Part shown: one piece after another, positions 11,646 to 41,738 of the stretch
Position numbering within the stretch: the stretch's first letter is position 1
Layout: each line of letters starts with the position of its first letter
Assembly: GCF_910596095.1 (NCBI RefSeq)
Contig: NC_056550.1
Location: forward strand, 20,394,001 to 20,458,000
Direction of reading: 5' to 3'
DNA from: Thunnus maccoyii
Lineage: Eukaryota > Chordata > Actinopteri > Scombriformes > Scombridae
DNA: 64,000 nt
Position numbers and translations under genes: made by a program
Notes under the pieces: model-generated
Told to the model about the DNA's origin: nothing
The model's database searches: none
What the model saw: the letters and a program-made list of their open reading frames with translations, nothing else

Positions 11646-12372
11646 ATATTTTTCTATATTTATGTTACTATCCTGGGAGTGGTGTGATTATGTAATCATT
11701 CTTTGAAGTCCAATTATGTTGATGCTGACCTTTTTCTGAAACAGATGTACCCACATTTACAATGAGAAAACTATTCTCATAACTTAAGGCTTTTTATGTG
11801 AGTATTTATGCCCCATGAATAGTTCTTCTCAGCACATTTACTATTTGTCTAATCCACAAATTGGGCAGACAGTGACTAAGGTTACATACAGGCTGCGGCT
11901 AATTATCTCTAATGGTAAAGAATTAACTGCTAAGAAACACAGAAATGACATTCAGACTGCTGGTTCACATTGTTAGTGGACAGCAAATGTGCATCTATCC
12001 TATTTTACTTTATTTCACAGATTTAAATGTGATGAAGTGAGAAGTTGCAAGTGAAACTATGCAAAGGAAGTTCACAAATTTGACATAATTTCTGGATCAT
12101 TTAACGCAAAGTTTACTTTAGCACAGAAATCAAAGTACATCATTCAACAGAGGAGAACATTGGTCTGATGTGATCAGACTTACAATAATTACCAAATGTT
12201 CAATTCTCTGTTTGGCTCCATTAGTTGAAGAGTTAATTAAAATAAGAGAAAATGAGCTCTTAAAATGGAGTATTAACCTGCTTGTAAAGCTAGTCTGTTA
12301 TTGTGGACTTAAAGACTGATTTGACATACTTTTCTAGAGGATCCAATTTATTTAGTTGACAGTTTCAAATAA

Positions 12373-12389
12373 TGATGATGATGATGATG
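12373..12389. repeat. (GAT)n microsatellite
   Basis: A short GAT trinucleotide run; no other role seen. Confidence 0.7.
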
Positions 12390-13680
12390 GTAATTTTTGG
12401 CTTTTGTAACCGCTAAGAAACCTTACCTGAAAATAATTCCAAAGCTGCTAAAGACTGTCCATCCAGACTTGTATTGTTTTAAGTTCTGCTGAAAGCCTGT
12501 GTGAAGATTGAGGCAGAGAAATATAAAAATGCATATTACATGTTTACATAAGTCAATTTTCAGCACATTAGGGTTACAAGACATTGAAGACAACACTGCT
12601 TAAAGTGTTCTCTCACAAACCTTTTAAAACATTACAGTGACCTCTTGTGGTAAAAGCTTCAAAACCAAATGCTGTAAAATGAAGCATTGTTTAATTTTAG
12701 TACCTATTTACTGTATTTGGATATAAGGTGAATGCTTTTTTTTTTTAGCAGCACACCTTAAAAATAATACAAAAATGGATAAATTTCTGTGCCATGCCAT
12801 AATAACAGACAAACCTCTCTCCAGGTGAATTAAGTACTTTATTGGTGATAAAAATGTGACCCAGTGCAGGTCCATTCAAGCTCTTACACTCATGTTGCTT
12901 TTAGGCTAGTTTACTACAAGCAAATATTTGCCAGATGTAATAATTTCTGTTTTCTACAAGCCACATTTTTGATAAAATAAACAAGAGCAAACCTACATTT
13001 TAATATGAACCATAAACAATGCAATGAGGTTGCTCGTATATCTTGAGGAGGTAATTTTGTTTATTAATTTAAAAGTTGCTCCTGAAAACATGTCTTTGAG
13101 TTAATAAGCTTCGACACAAAAGCTTAGCCAGTCCTACAAGCTATAGTATTTAACTTTAGGCTTGTAGAAAGTCTGTTTTAGTATAGTAGATTGAAGAGTT
13201 CAGTTCCATAATAGGAGTGGAGCATGTTATATGGGGTGAATATGTGGGTGAAATAATGGATGAAATACATTGAATGTTAGTTCAACAGCAGCAGTTTCTA
13301 TGTTAAGTTTGTACTTTAGAGATAAATGGAATTTCCTTGTTTTAGTCTCTTGGCAACATGTTGAGACTAAATGAATGACTGTCAGCGAGGACAGTAATAA
13401 GGCAGCATAAACTGAATATGTACCCGTCACAACTTGTCATTACTCTGCTCATATATATTTTGTATTTATTTCATTGATTTGTGTAATTTTATTAAAAAAA
13501 ACACCTAAATTATTTTTATTTTACATTCATTTACGTGTTTTCTCAATGAACTACCCTCATGTACAAATAAAATCTGTATTTGTTTCTGCTCTGATTTTAA
13601 GTATGGTAAATTATTCCTATACATTAGGTCTGCTGTGTCTGTGTTTTGTTTTATTTTTGTTTGTTTTTTTTGTACTTTCA

Positions 13681-13686
13681 AATAAA
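13681..13686 (+). terminator. mafk: Candidate distal poly(A) signal of mafk
   Basis: AATAAA, followed by a T-rich stretch. It is the last plus-strand hexamer before the convergent tmem184a 3' end, and cleavage is expected roughly at 13700. A second AATAAA lies at 13566-13571. Confidence 0.4.
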
Positions 13687-13757
13687 GCTTTTTTCTTCAC
13701 TGAAAAGTGCAAAATTACTCAGTTCCAACATATGCGATGTTACACAAGCAAAATTGT

Positions 13758-13763
13758 TTTATT
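13758..13763 (-). terminator. tmem184a: Candidate poly(A) signal of tmem184a
   Basis: TTTATT on the plus strand is AATAAA on the minus strand. It is the first such hexamer I find downstream of the tmem184a stop, giving a 3'UTR of about 1.3 kb. A GT-containing stretch follows on the minus strand. Expected cleavage at about 13735-13748 would end almost against the mafk 3' end. Confidence 0.4.
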
Positions 13764-15027
13764 CTGCACAAGTGCCAAACAGGAGTAAGAAACATGTGTC
13801 AAAACTATTTTTGACAAAAGTATTTTCAAATATTACTGTGTACCCAACTGTAAGTTCATTTCTGCTTTCCCAGAAAGGCAGCAATCATTGGCACAAGAGG
13901 GTATCTTAAACTATGAGTTGACACACAAACTTGGACACTACTGGTCTCATATGACAAAAACAAAGATGATAACATTTTGAATGACAAAAATTGACATTGT
14001 ACAATATAGCAGATTTTGATTCTCCTGACTATTCCTCAACTACACACATTACATATATTAAGCATTTTCCAATTCATAAACCAAAGAGATTTTTTTTTTA
14101 CACAAATAGAACATATTAAACACCACAATTAAGCATTACACCAATCAAATTCTGTACATATTTTATCATTTTATAATCCCTGGAATATGGAATTATAACA
14201 TAAATAGTGATGTGAACACGAGAAAGTTTACAATAGTGCAGAAGCTACTAAAACTACTGTCTAGTTGCACTGAATTACACTCTTTAGCATGCTGGGAGAA
14301 TTAATGAGAATAATACAACTCCCACTTTGTAGGAGACTGGTTAATCCAATTTGTCCATGGTACGGTAAATACAAAGGATTCAGAAGCGCGATAGTCTGCA
14401 GTTTGAAGTGCCTGCTCCAAAACTAATGTGTCTTTGAATGAATTCTTCCATTTGTCAGGAAACTGTGCAGAGGAATGCTCAGCAAATACTTCAAACAAGC
14501 ACATGCGAGAGACGGTCCATGAAGTGTCATTCCCAGCCATCGCTGGCTTCCCTGCTTTTCCACCTGGAGTCACATATTAATCATCTCCTCTTTGAAACTG
14601 GCATGAATCAGAACAAACTTCAGACAGCCAGAGAGCGAGCACTGATATAATGACAAAAACAGAATCAGGATCGGCGCTGAAAATCCAGCGGCTTGATTTA
14701 CAGAAAATGCGCAGCTCCATACTTTTGTGATACAGTAAAGGTGACATGTCATTTTCCTGTGATTACTGCTGAGGTGGAGACAGATCAGTTCTCTGGTCAC
14801 TGAGCTATCAATTTCAAAACTATTATTCATTTCATCCTCTTCTTGGTGCTTAAATTATTCATTAAAACTGGACAGAAGTAAGCAGCCCATCTTAAATACT
14901 GGGATCATGAAAATTAAACACCTGGATTCAATCCAGCTTCTTGTGATATGCGATACAGCTGTTTCCCCAGAGGGTCAGAGATAGGGGTGGCAAGGACACA
15001 AACACCTGGATCTTGCTGGAAACATGC

Positions 15028-33473
<18,446 letters not shown>

Positions 33474-33942
33474 CTGAAACAGAAAACAGGAAAAAAAAAA
33501 AAAAAGGGTCAATGTGGGGCTTCTAGATAAAATGTAAGAATACTGTATTCCCAAGTGATTTCATGCTGCCTGCAGGGCACAAAACAAACCAGTTTAAAGT
33601 GTTATAATTAATTAAAGAGGAGAATATTGTATGAAAACGTGACAGAGAGTCCCACAAGTGCTATTCAAGTGATCTTAAACTAGATATGGATCTGCTTTAC
33701 CGTCAACACAGACACAGCTCACCTTGTCCCGGGGGAGGGTGGAAGCTGCTTTATCCCGTCGACTTGAGACTGTCCACAAACAGTCCAGGAGTGACACAAG
33801 CCAACGTTATAGGATCAACATCGAGGATAAAATCGCCTTTCAGAACCGTCAACAGCGGGCATTTACCGTCATTTACTAAGGGCCTGTCGGTTTCATCAAC
33901 GCAGAGCTCAATAGGCTAGACTTCCTTGTTTGAGACAGGTAC

Positions 33943-33994
33943 CTTGACCGAGGTCCAAGTCCACACAGTCGGTCGGCAACAACTCAAACAATTC
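33943..33994 (-). other. tmem184a: Possible tmem184a non-coding exon (3' end of the 5'UTR)
   Basis: The donor GTCAAG|GTACCT lies at 33942 on the minus strand. A T-rich tract ending GCGACAG at 33995 could be an acceptor, which would make a 52-bp exon. Alternatively the segment is simply the end of a longer first exon starting near 34150. Either way coding exon 1 needs an upstream exon because an acceptor sits directly at its ATG. Confidence 0.4.
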
Positions 33995-34109
33995 CTGTCG
34001 CAAAAAAACCACCAAAGAAAACAAAACAAAACAAAAAAACATTCATTCACTTTGGTGGTCTGAAGCGTTTACTGTGCGAAACCAGTTGAAAGTAAAACGT
34101 TTAGTGTAA

Positions 34110-34225
34110 ACGACGGGGACTTGGATTTATTCCCGAGCGGCGAGAGGAGCGGCAGAGATAAACAGGTTGGGCACAGGTGCACGGGTCACGTGGCCATGAG
34201 CCGACGTGTGGCGTCATCACGTTGC
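34110..34225 (-). promoter_or_regulatory. tmem184a: Putative tmem184a promoter with E-box
   Basis: A local GC- and CpG-rich patch just upstream of the tmem184a 5'UTR. It has GTCACGTG (34185-34192, E-box CACGTG at 34187-34192) and GCGTCATCACG (34211-34221). The E-box context GGTCACGTGGCC is close to the TFEB/USF-type CLEAR site GTCACGTGAC. No TATA box was seen. Confidence 0.4.
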
Positions 34226-34963
34226 CTGTATGTTCTTGCCTAAGGTGCAGCATTACCAACGTTCAGATATTGAATGTTAATAATTCTTTATATTTTAATT
34301 TACTTACATTTATAGGCTACTGCAGTCCTAGAAACCACTCAGAAATCATAATCGGTTTAACACCTTTCATACACGGAATAAGTTTCACAAAAGTAATAAA
34401 TATATGCAAATTATGCTGAATATTTATGATTTAGTAATTGGATGTTTACAAGAATAAGACAAAAAATCTACTTTTAAAAAGTTAAGGCCACTATCATAAC
34501 CAAATTCATATAAATCTGTGTACATAAGTTTATATTTCCTACATTCATTAGTACATAAGTATATAAATAAATAAAAAAATCCCACATTTTATAAATGCAT
34601 TATATTCCAATAAGGCCTGGCTCAAAAAGTGGCAGTCTCGCAGATTTGTGGACCTTCTGCAATGCTGCTTTCTCTCGGGAGTTTAAACCGGCTACCACGC
34701 TATACATGGCATGACATTTGCTGAAAAGGACACTAAATGAGTGTTTAACTGCATTGCAGCCAGCGTAATATAGCTATAATTGATAAATAAAGCAAAGACC
34801 TTAACCAGATTAGAAAAGGTCTGGCCCAATTTTCCAGTTTAATGGCAGTATTTGACAATGCTTAAATAGTTTATCCATTACGAAATCCAAATTATCCTTC
34901 ACTGGGGCTGGGGCGATTATGTTTCAAAGACAGAAAAAAGACAAGTTTTTGGAAGTGAACTGT
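34226..34963. other. Intergenic, tmem184a promoter to psmg3 3' end
   Basis: AT-rich sequence with no exon, RNA gene or recognisable repeat. Confidence 0.4.
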
Positions 34964-34969
34964 TTTATT
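34964..34969 (-). terminator. psmg3: Candidate distal psmg3 poly(A) signal
   Basis: AATAAA on the minus strand, followed by T- and GT-rich sequence on that strand. A more proximal AATAAA lies at 35291-35296, about 140 bases past the stop. Which one is used cannot be told from sequence. Confidence 0.35.
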
Positions 34970-35432
34970 TCTAAATTCTCCTCATGTAACAATTTAGTAT
35001 ATTTGCATTGTACAGTACAAAAAGAATGAACAGTAGAAAGTATTAAAAACTACAAAACAAACAGAGTAAGGTAAATACACATTTCATACAGTGGTGGAAC
35101 TGGAACAATGATCATTTTGCAAACTATTTTTCAGTTTTTGAGAGCACAGGGGAAACCCAACTGTAAAACCAGATAAACTTTAAGTTGTGTTTTCCAGAAG
35201 ACATTCGTCACTGTCTCACAAATCAAGAGGATCAGCGTAAATTAAAGTGGATTTATATATTTCTATCTTAGAGTACAACCCTAAGGGCTTTTTATTACTG
35301 ACTGGCATGTAGGAAAGAGTAAAATCCTTTCAGTTTAAAAAGATGCAGAAGAAATGTGACATTATGAGGCATTCCTCCAGGTGGCTTGTATTTCATCAAG
35401 CCTTCAGGCTTCATGTCCATTTTGTTGACTTC

Positions 35433-35585
35433 CTACCAGACTTGACAACTTTTTATGATCTCTTTCATTTGTTTTATTGCATCTACAGAAGAATCCTTGA
35501 GTGCCAGTCCCAGCAGGACAGGCCTGTTGCTGGCTTCTTGCGACACAAACGTTGCCAGGTGTTTGGCACAGACATGTGTCAGGGG
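35433..35585 (-). CDS. psmg3: psmg3 coding exon 2 (residues 74-123)
   Basis: Acceptor TGTTTACAG|CCCCTG; stop TAG at 35433-35435. It encodes the C-terminal helix region with the family-typical ending CQVW. Confidence 0.95.
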   Translation of the reverse strand, partial: PLTHVCAKHLATFVSQEASNRPVLLGLALKDSSVDAIKQMKEIIKSCQVW

Positions 35586-36898
35586 CTGTAAACAGAGACA
35601 CAAATCAGACGTTAGATTATGAAATACAGAAAAGCTGTGATGTAACATGTTTATAACAGAAGAAAAACTGTGTGCAGTGGCCTGTCATGTGTGGCCTCAC
35701 TGATGAAATGAAGAAATGTAGTACATTTCTCACACAAAATCAATGATCTTCTTTTTTATATAACATACAAAACAGGGATTTCCCTTTATTAACATGTATT
35801 TTTACACAAGTATAGCAAATGATTTTCCCATATCTTCAAACACCGCAGGTTTTTCCAAGTATCGGCTCACTTTCCAACTTGTTTCATATTGTAAACAGAT
35901 TGTCCAGAAAAAACAAAAAGACTTTTCCATTCACAATCTGTACTGTTGCCATTGTATATGTGGTAAATAGTTACAGCATGCTTTTACTGGCATGAAGTTT
36001 TATTGATTAGTCTATATTTCACACACGTCTGAAAAGTAATTAATTTTTGTGAAGTTCTCCTAAAGTGAGCAGCCTTTCCACATCAGATAATGTGATCAAT
36101 TCTTTTTTAATGAAACCCCTGATGTGGTTGTAGCAGATTATCTGTCTGCTGTGTAATCAAGTACAACAGACAATAACAGAGATGAAGACTCGACTGTTGA
36201 CATAAAGCCAAATTATACTGCACAACAGCATTCAGTCATGGTCCTTCACTCAGTCTGTGTCACGATGCCTCTACACTGCATCTCCTTCTCAAACAACTGC
36301 ACACTTTACGAGAGAGTGCAAATATTGTCTTTTTAAAATTACCAGAAAAAAGAAAAGGTCTGCTCAAGGTCTACCTCATGCAAACATTATTATACTTTAT
36401 TTCTCTAATGATGATTCATGTTAGCACTCTATGTCAGTTAGAAAATTACATGGTCAGGCAGAGATGAAATAGGTTTCCTTGTGCAAATTTTAACAGACCA
36501 CTGAACTCTATGCCTGCACACATTTAATTTCTCCCCGTCTACCGGAGCAGCTCAGAACCGATCTCATCTGCTCCTCAACAGCATGAAATGATGTGTTGCA
36601 ACAAGTCTCTCTGATGTCCTGTGAATAAGTCTACATCACACTGTTACAATATTTATCTGAACAAATTAATCCAGCGTACCTCTTCTTTTCCCAGCAGCAC
36701 TTTTGTGGAGAACGTCGGGGTGCTGATATCATTAGACCTGGAGTCAGGTGTGACAGATATCAGAGTTCCGATTTTGCCGTACTGAGTGATAACTACGAAT
36801 ATGTAATTACTGAACTCTGTACAGACGACTTGTGTTGAGATTCCATTGACTTCTTTCTCTGTCTGTCTCGATCGGATGATGGGCTCAGCTGAAGACAT
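35433..36898 (-). CDS. psmg3: Proteasome assembly chaperone 3
   Basis: Two coding exons, 36898-36680 (residues 1-73) and 35585-35433 (residues 74-123 plus stop), give 123 aa against 122 in human PSMG3. PSMG3 (PAC3) pairs with PSMG4 in the cytosol and guides assembly of the 20S alpha ring, then leaves before maturation. Recognised blocks: STQVVCTEFS (21-30), VVITQYGKIGTL (35-46), TKVLLGKEE (65-73), then FVSQEASNRPVLLGLALKD in exon 2 and the end SCQVW, as in human. The junction E73|P74 matches the human protein. The donor is GAAGAG|GTACGC and the acceptor TTTACAG|CCCCTG, phase 0. An acceptor CCCCAG at 36911 lies 12 bases before the ATG, so the 5'UTR starts in an upstream exon. The gene is co-oriented with tmem184a. 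Confidence 0.96.
35586..36679 (-). other. psmg3: psmg3 coding intron
   Basis: AT-rich; no exon, RNA gene or clear repeat is seen. Confidence 0.45.
36680..36898 (-). CDS. psmg3: psmg3 coding exon 1 (residues 1-73)
   Basis: Begins at ATG 36898, after an acceptor ending at 36911, and ends in GAAGAG|GTACGC. The frame runs eight codons into the intron, so the longest ORF overstates the exon. Confidence 0.95.
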
Positions 36899-37109
36899 TT
36901 TTTATTAATCCTGGGGAGGAGCAAAACACAGAAAAACAATGTATTAAGATTATTTATGTTCACTATATTTTTTGTCTCAGACTGTCTCAGCTCACTTGTA
37001 GTATGAAGAGCAACATAAATGTGAGACAGACGCATTTCAAATGTTGTTTCATTCAGGAACTCTGATGAAGGCCACAAGCCGAAACGTATTGGTCATTTCA
37101 GCTTGTCGA

Positions 37110-37430
37110 AAGCTGAAACAATTAGTCAATTAATCAATTAGTCAATAAACATAAAATTAATCATCAACCATTTTGATAGTGGATCAATCGCTCCAGTAAT
37201 TTCCAAAGCAAAAATGCCAAATATTTTTTTCATTCTAGTTTCTCCAATGTAAAGATTTTCTGCTATTCTCTGTTTTATGTAAACTGTAGTTTTTGTTTGT
37301 CATATAGTATGTCACTAAATTGAATATGTTTGGATTTTAGACATTCATCCCACCTTTTTCATTTTTGAGACAAAACTTTTAATTTATTAGGTTAATTGAT
37401 AATGAAAATAAGCATTATTTGCAGCCTTAT
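37110..37430. repeat. GATTAAT-type interspersed repeat
   Basis: Starts AGCTGAAACAATTAGTCAAT and ends AATAAGCATTATTTGCAGCC, with GTTTCTCCAATGTAAAGATT and TCTGTTTTATGTAAACTG inside. Same family as the copies at 15600 and 29314. Confidence 0.6.
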
Positions 37431-37723
37431 CTAAAAGTGTTGCTTGAATTTTGATCCCTTCAGACTATTTCTCTTCTTCACACACCGTGGAAGATGCTCT
37501 GTTTGTCTGAGACTGTCAAAATAATGACACTACAAATTACTTATTTATGTGTTGGTTTGTTGTGACCATGGCCTGTGTTTAGCACTACATGATACTGCAT
37601 ATATGCAAATGAAAAACTTCTTCAGTCACCTATTTCATGGTTTATATTTTAGGGACTGCTCTGTGTCGCAGATTTCTAACAAATAGAGTGTACCTTTCAC
37701 ATCACTCTTTACACATTAAAGTA

Positions 37724-37872
37724 GAGCTGAAACAATTGTCAATTAATAGATTGACAGAAACATGAATTTGCAACAGTTCTGATAACTCATTAAGTTAATG
37801 TTTACAACATAAAATCACTGGTCCCAGCTTCTCAAGTGTTAAGATTAGCTGCTTTTTGTGTATTTTATATTT
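37724..37872. repeat. GATTAAT-type interspersed repeat, truncated
   Basis: Begins AGAGCTGAAACAATTGTCAA and contains CCAGCTTCTCAAGTGTTAAG and TAGCTGCTTTTTGTGTATTT. The right part of the family is missing. Confidence 0.6.
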
Positions 37873-38305
37873 TTCACTGTCACATGGGGGTTTGGGTTAT
37901 TGGTCGCACAAACAAGACAGGTGAAGATGCAACTTTGGACTTTAAAAAAACACAGTTTTTAGCTAAAGAGGTAAAAAACAAAATGGCATAAAACTTATAC
38001 AAGTTACGCTGAGATTGTTAGACTCTTATTACAGCACATTGTTGGCGGCTCTGTAAAAAAGGTGTTTGAGAATCGTGTCCTCACAAAGCCAAACACCCCC
38101 AACACTAGCAGAGAGCTTATATATCTATCATTTCTGTTTCCCTCCTCACCTCAAGTGATGCTCGGCTTCGAGGAAGGAAGCTAACGTTACTGTCATGTGG
38201 AGGCTAATGTTAGCTACACAGCTAATGTTAGCTTCCGCTGTAAACTTCACAGTTGAGATAACGATAAACAGCTTTTTCAGCGTGTGTGTAAATACAAGTC
38301 CTCAC

Positions 38306-38445
38306 CGTTTGACTCAGTCTGTTCTCGCTGTGAACTCGGCTTTTTCACTGAGACGCTTCACTTTCAGCAACTTCACCAGCTCTGTCATTCAGTCTCCACC
38401 ATGACAACAAACGGCTTCCGCTTTAGAGCGTGCGTGCGCAACGTA
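38306..38445 (-). other. psmg3: Probable psmg3 non-coding first exon
   Basis: The minus strand ends CAAACG|GTGAGG, a strong donor, directly downstream of a CpG-containing promoter. The sequence up to it carries no PSMG3 residues. The 5' end is a guess. Confidence 0.5.
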
Positions 38446-38466
38446 CCTCTGCGTGATGACGTCACC
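38425..38466 (-). promoter_or_regulatory. psmg3: Putative psmg3 promoter with CRE and NRF-1-like site
   Basis: A perfect CRE TGACGTCA lies at 38457-38464 and an NRF-1-like TGCGTGCGCA at 38431-38440, in a short CpG-rich patch. An AP-1/NF-E2-type TGACTCA sits at 38310-38316, within the first exon. No TATA box was seen, as expected for a housekeeping gene. Confidence 0.5.
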
Positions 38467-39373
38467 TGAAGTCACTTAGTGTTTTCCTCAAAGTTACAAA
38501 CTATCCTTCTATCATAACAAGCTGAAACAAGACATTGCGGTTATATGTGTCTGCATACTTAGCAAATAAAATTCACTCTGATTATTTTGTTAGAATTCAA
38601 TAATTACACTTCCCATTAGGCTTTTCCAGTGGTTCAGACTTAAATGCTCTTTATAAAATGGGACATTTAATCATCATTTATACACTCACTGCACCACATC
38701 AGAATCCATATGATCCTAATGTTTTGAGCAAAGTAATGTGTAATGTTGTTCATGAGAAAACAAAAATTAAAAACACAATTGAATGTGCTTTGCCCACTTG
38801 ATAGGCTACTTATTGTCTTCCTAAATCAACAACTGTAACCATTAATATTTACATCAGAGTGCCATCATCTATTTGGAAAGTTCTGCAAAAATCAATGTGT
38901 CAAGAATAAAAAGTGTTAAAATCCACTGCAGTAAGCTACTATAGGTTTGCACCTGGATTTGTTTGTTATCACTGAGTCTTTCTGACCTTGGCTACTTCCT
39001 TGCAGGCTCACAACAAATATGCTGTAAAAAAGATAAATATGGTTGACTTTACTGTCTTTGCCCGCAGTTGCCAGAGACCTTAAAATTAACTGAGGACTAA
39101 ATGTACACTCTGTGTTCCACAGTGCATGATTATACTAATTTGATACAGTCATATCTCAGAAGTGATGAAGTGAGGATGATTTAACAGGGCTTTAATAACG
39201 TATTATCGTGAGTTAATTTCTTTAAGTACATAAATAAGTTGATCCTCTGCCCTGGTACATTTCAATCAATATTAGTGAACAGAAACAACCCACCGTGGCA
39301 AGAAATCACAGAAGCAGGATGTTTTTAATTAACTGTCAATAGAGCTTTAATTTTAGGAGCAGATAAAGTCATG

Positions 39374-39425
39374 CTTATTTATTTATTTAGTTATTTATTT
39401 ATTTTAATTTATTTATTTATTTTAT
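39374..39425. repeat. (TTTA)n simple repeat
   Basis: An ATTT/TTTA tetranucleotide run with a few interruptions. Confidence 0.85.
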
Positions 39426-39564
39426 TAAATAGTGTTTTTTTACACCCCAGGCTGCAAACCATTTCTTTACTGGGATAGACATGAATATGTCCATAGTCCT
39501 ATGACATGAGGGGACATGTGATTGATAAAAATGGATGTATAAATAGCTAATGAATTGTTTTACA

Positions 39565-39634
39565 TACGGTATCACTCAAAAGTTTCTCATTCAGTGGAAT
39601 GAGAAAGTGTGTCCAAACTTTTGAGTGGTACTGT
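39565..39634. mobile_element. About 70-bp Tc1-related hairpin (copy B)
   Basis: The left arm TATCACTCAAAAGTTT pairs with the right arm AAACTTTTGAGTGGTA around the centre CTCATTCAGTGGAATGAG. The ends TACGGTA and TACTGTG are reminiscent of Tc1-type CAGTACC termini. Confidence 0.6.
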
Positions 39635-41712
39635 GTGTGTGTGATGAAAACCAACTGAAAAACTGTTTTCCAGGCACACAGCATGGCATTGCACTGACAT
39701 TCAAACTGTATACAAATGCAATAGGTTGGCAAAGACAATTTAGTAAAGACCTTTCCATTCTGGCCACAGATTGGCCAACTACAGAAGTCACATCTGCGTT
39801 CACAGCTACAAGAGAAATGAGCAGTTTAGGAATTTTCACTGTTAGCAAAAGTGCATGCATGACATTTTTTTTTCCAGGCGGATGTGAGGCTCCACTGAAG
39901 TCTGCGAGTGCTGCATCAGGCTGATCCAAAAGAAGCCATCCCTATGAACATGACACATTCACAATGTCAAATAGAACAGGCTCAGCGGAATTGTTATGCA
40001 CTCTGAGTAGGCAGCCGTAGGTATGAAATTGGTTGGACCGCTCTCTATACTCCCTGGCTGACCATCTGTGTCCTTGACTGACCATTTTGATCTAACTAAA
40101 TTGTAATGCGAATATCAATATACAATATTTCAGCATTAATGTGTGAAATTGTGTGTCTGTTGAATGTTAGTGAGTGCTAGTGAGAAATTGCCTGCTGTAT
40201 CCACCGCCTGAACAGAAGGATCAGAGTTTCAGAGTCTGTGATGGTGTAACAGTGAAGCTAGAGTCAAAAAGACAGATGGGAAACTCTTTAAAAGCACAGA
40301 CTGTAACATTATGAGGGGATATGAACACATTTTCTTGTTCAGAACAGATATTGCTTAAAATGAATAAAAGGGTGTAAATGTTCGGACTGATAATGGAAAG
40401 ATAGCTTCATATTCCTGGTTAACAAAGCAACTTCAACACTGTGTGTCATCTTTCTGATTGTCTGTCTTGGGAATACCTTTGCTCAAGTTCATGGTCACCG
40501 GGGATTTTGTCTTCTTGCTCACAAACAGGGTTTTTATTCAGGTCTGCTATTCCTTATACACTAAGACAAGAACCTCTTGTTGGAAAGTTCTGCGAGAAAT
40601 ACTGTCATCTTCTTCTTTTTAATTAAAGGTCAAACTTTATGCAGACATGTTTAAAAGGAGAAATTTCAGAATTTTAAAAAATGTAAGACAGAGAGACATG
40701 TTCATGTGAACTAGCAACCAACAAAAATGTTTCTGAAATAAGGCCAGGCGCTAGTGAGATAATGAGGATGTAAAATTAATGATTACATTATTCTATTCCT
40801 TGCGATGAATATGCATTACTATTACATGAGAGGAGAAATTTCCACATATAACTTGACAAACAACAACGTGTCCCCCTTGGCACTTTTTGTACACTGTAGT
40901 TTAAAACACACTAGAATGAACAGCAGCGTACAACACAAACATGTGTTGTAAAGCTGTTTCTAACATGTTGTATACTGTTTTCTTTTCCCCATTCTCCATA
41001 TCATTGATATTGGTTGAGAATTTCCAAATGTCACAAATGCTGTTCGAGGAATAAAGAAAAAGATCTAATTCTGGGTCTATCCAGCGAGTGATGAGTAGGT
41101 TTTTATTATAGAAAATACCACTGAGGCATTGTAATGAGTTCTACTTTCACATGAGTTATTCAATATGAAATGCTTCTTTGTGAATAACACAGGCCGTGCT
41201 TTGTGCTTTGCATCGTGAATTACAGTAGATTCACACTAATGGTTACAGTGGCTGTTCTATAAGTTCAAGGGTCCTTGAGCCATTGCCAGGAAAAATGAAT
41301 ACTTAAACTTATTGTAATGTGATTAACTGATGGTATTACTGGTTGAGAATAATTATATGAATGTTGTTCAAATCAGAGGTTTTGTACTCTTCCATTCTTG
41401 TTACCCACATGTTCTCCAAACCACCTAACATAAAGGATGTTTAGTCTTGCAGCTGAATGAGCATGTATGGCAGGATGGCACTGACGAGAGATATAGATAG
41501 ATGGGTTATATTTGTAAGAATTGCAGGCATTTAATTTTGGTGATATGCACTTCGGATGACACGTTGATGTCAAATTTAGGAACCAGATGCACTTTTAGAC
41601 CGTCTTGGAAGACATCCTCGAGAGGTGTTGTTTCATGATCTTACTTTGGGCAATAAAAATACTACAAAGATGCCAACTGTATTTCCAAAGCTGAGCGTTG
41701 GCGTCACACTGG

Positions 41713-41738
41713 AAAAAAAAAAAAAAAAAAAAAAAAAA
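41713..41738. repeat. Poly(A) run
   Basis: A26. The sequence before it shows no gene-like or LINE-like content that would mark a retrocopy. Confidence 0.9.

Larger units (their letters stand above)
9105..13705 (+). other. mafk: Probable mafk 3'UTR
   Basis: No coding exon is seen between the mafk stop and the tmem184a stop on the other strand. Plus-strand AATAAA signals occur at 12976-12981, 13566-13571 and 13681-13686. The last follows a T-rich stretch and precedes a T-rich downstream region. If the distal signals are used the 3'UTR is about 4.5 kb, long for such a small protein. It holds an AT-rich run at 11600-11645, scattered ATTTA pentamers and a (GAT)n run at 12373-12389. Alternatively the transcript ends earlier and the rest is intergenic. 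Confidence 0.45.
36911..38305 (-). other. psmg3: psmg3 5'UTR intron with repeats
   Basis: Spans the interval between the probable first exon (donor at 38305) and the acceptor at 36911. It holds two GATTAAT-type repeats (37110-37430 and 37724-37872). Confidence 0.5.

Noticed and set aside
39374..39425. ATTTA-rich run as an mRNA-destabilising AU-rich element
   Set aside because: It lies in the gene-poor tract with no transcript evidence and is a plain tetranucleotide microsatellite.
41713..41738. A26 run as the tail of a processed retrogene
   Set aside because: No gene-like sequence precedes it, and no target duplication was found by eye.
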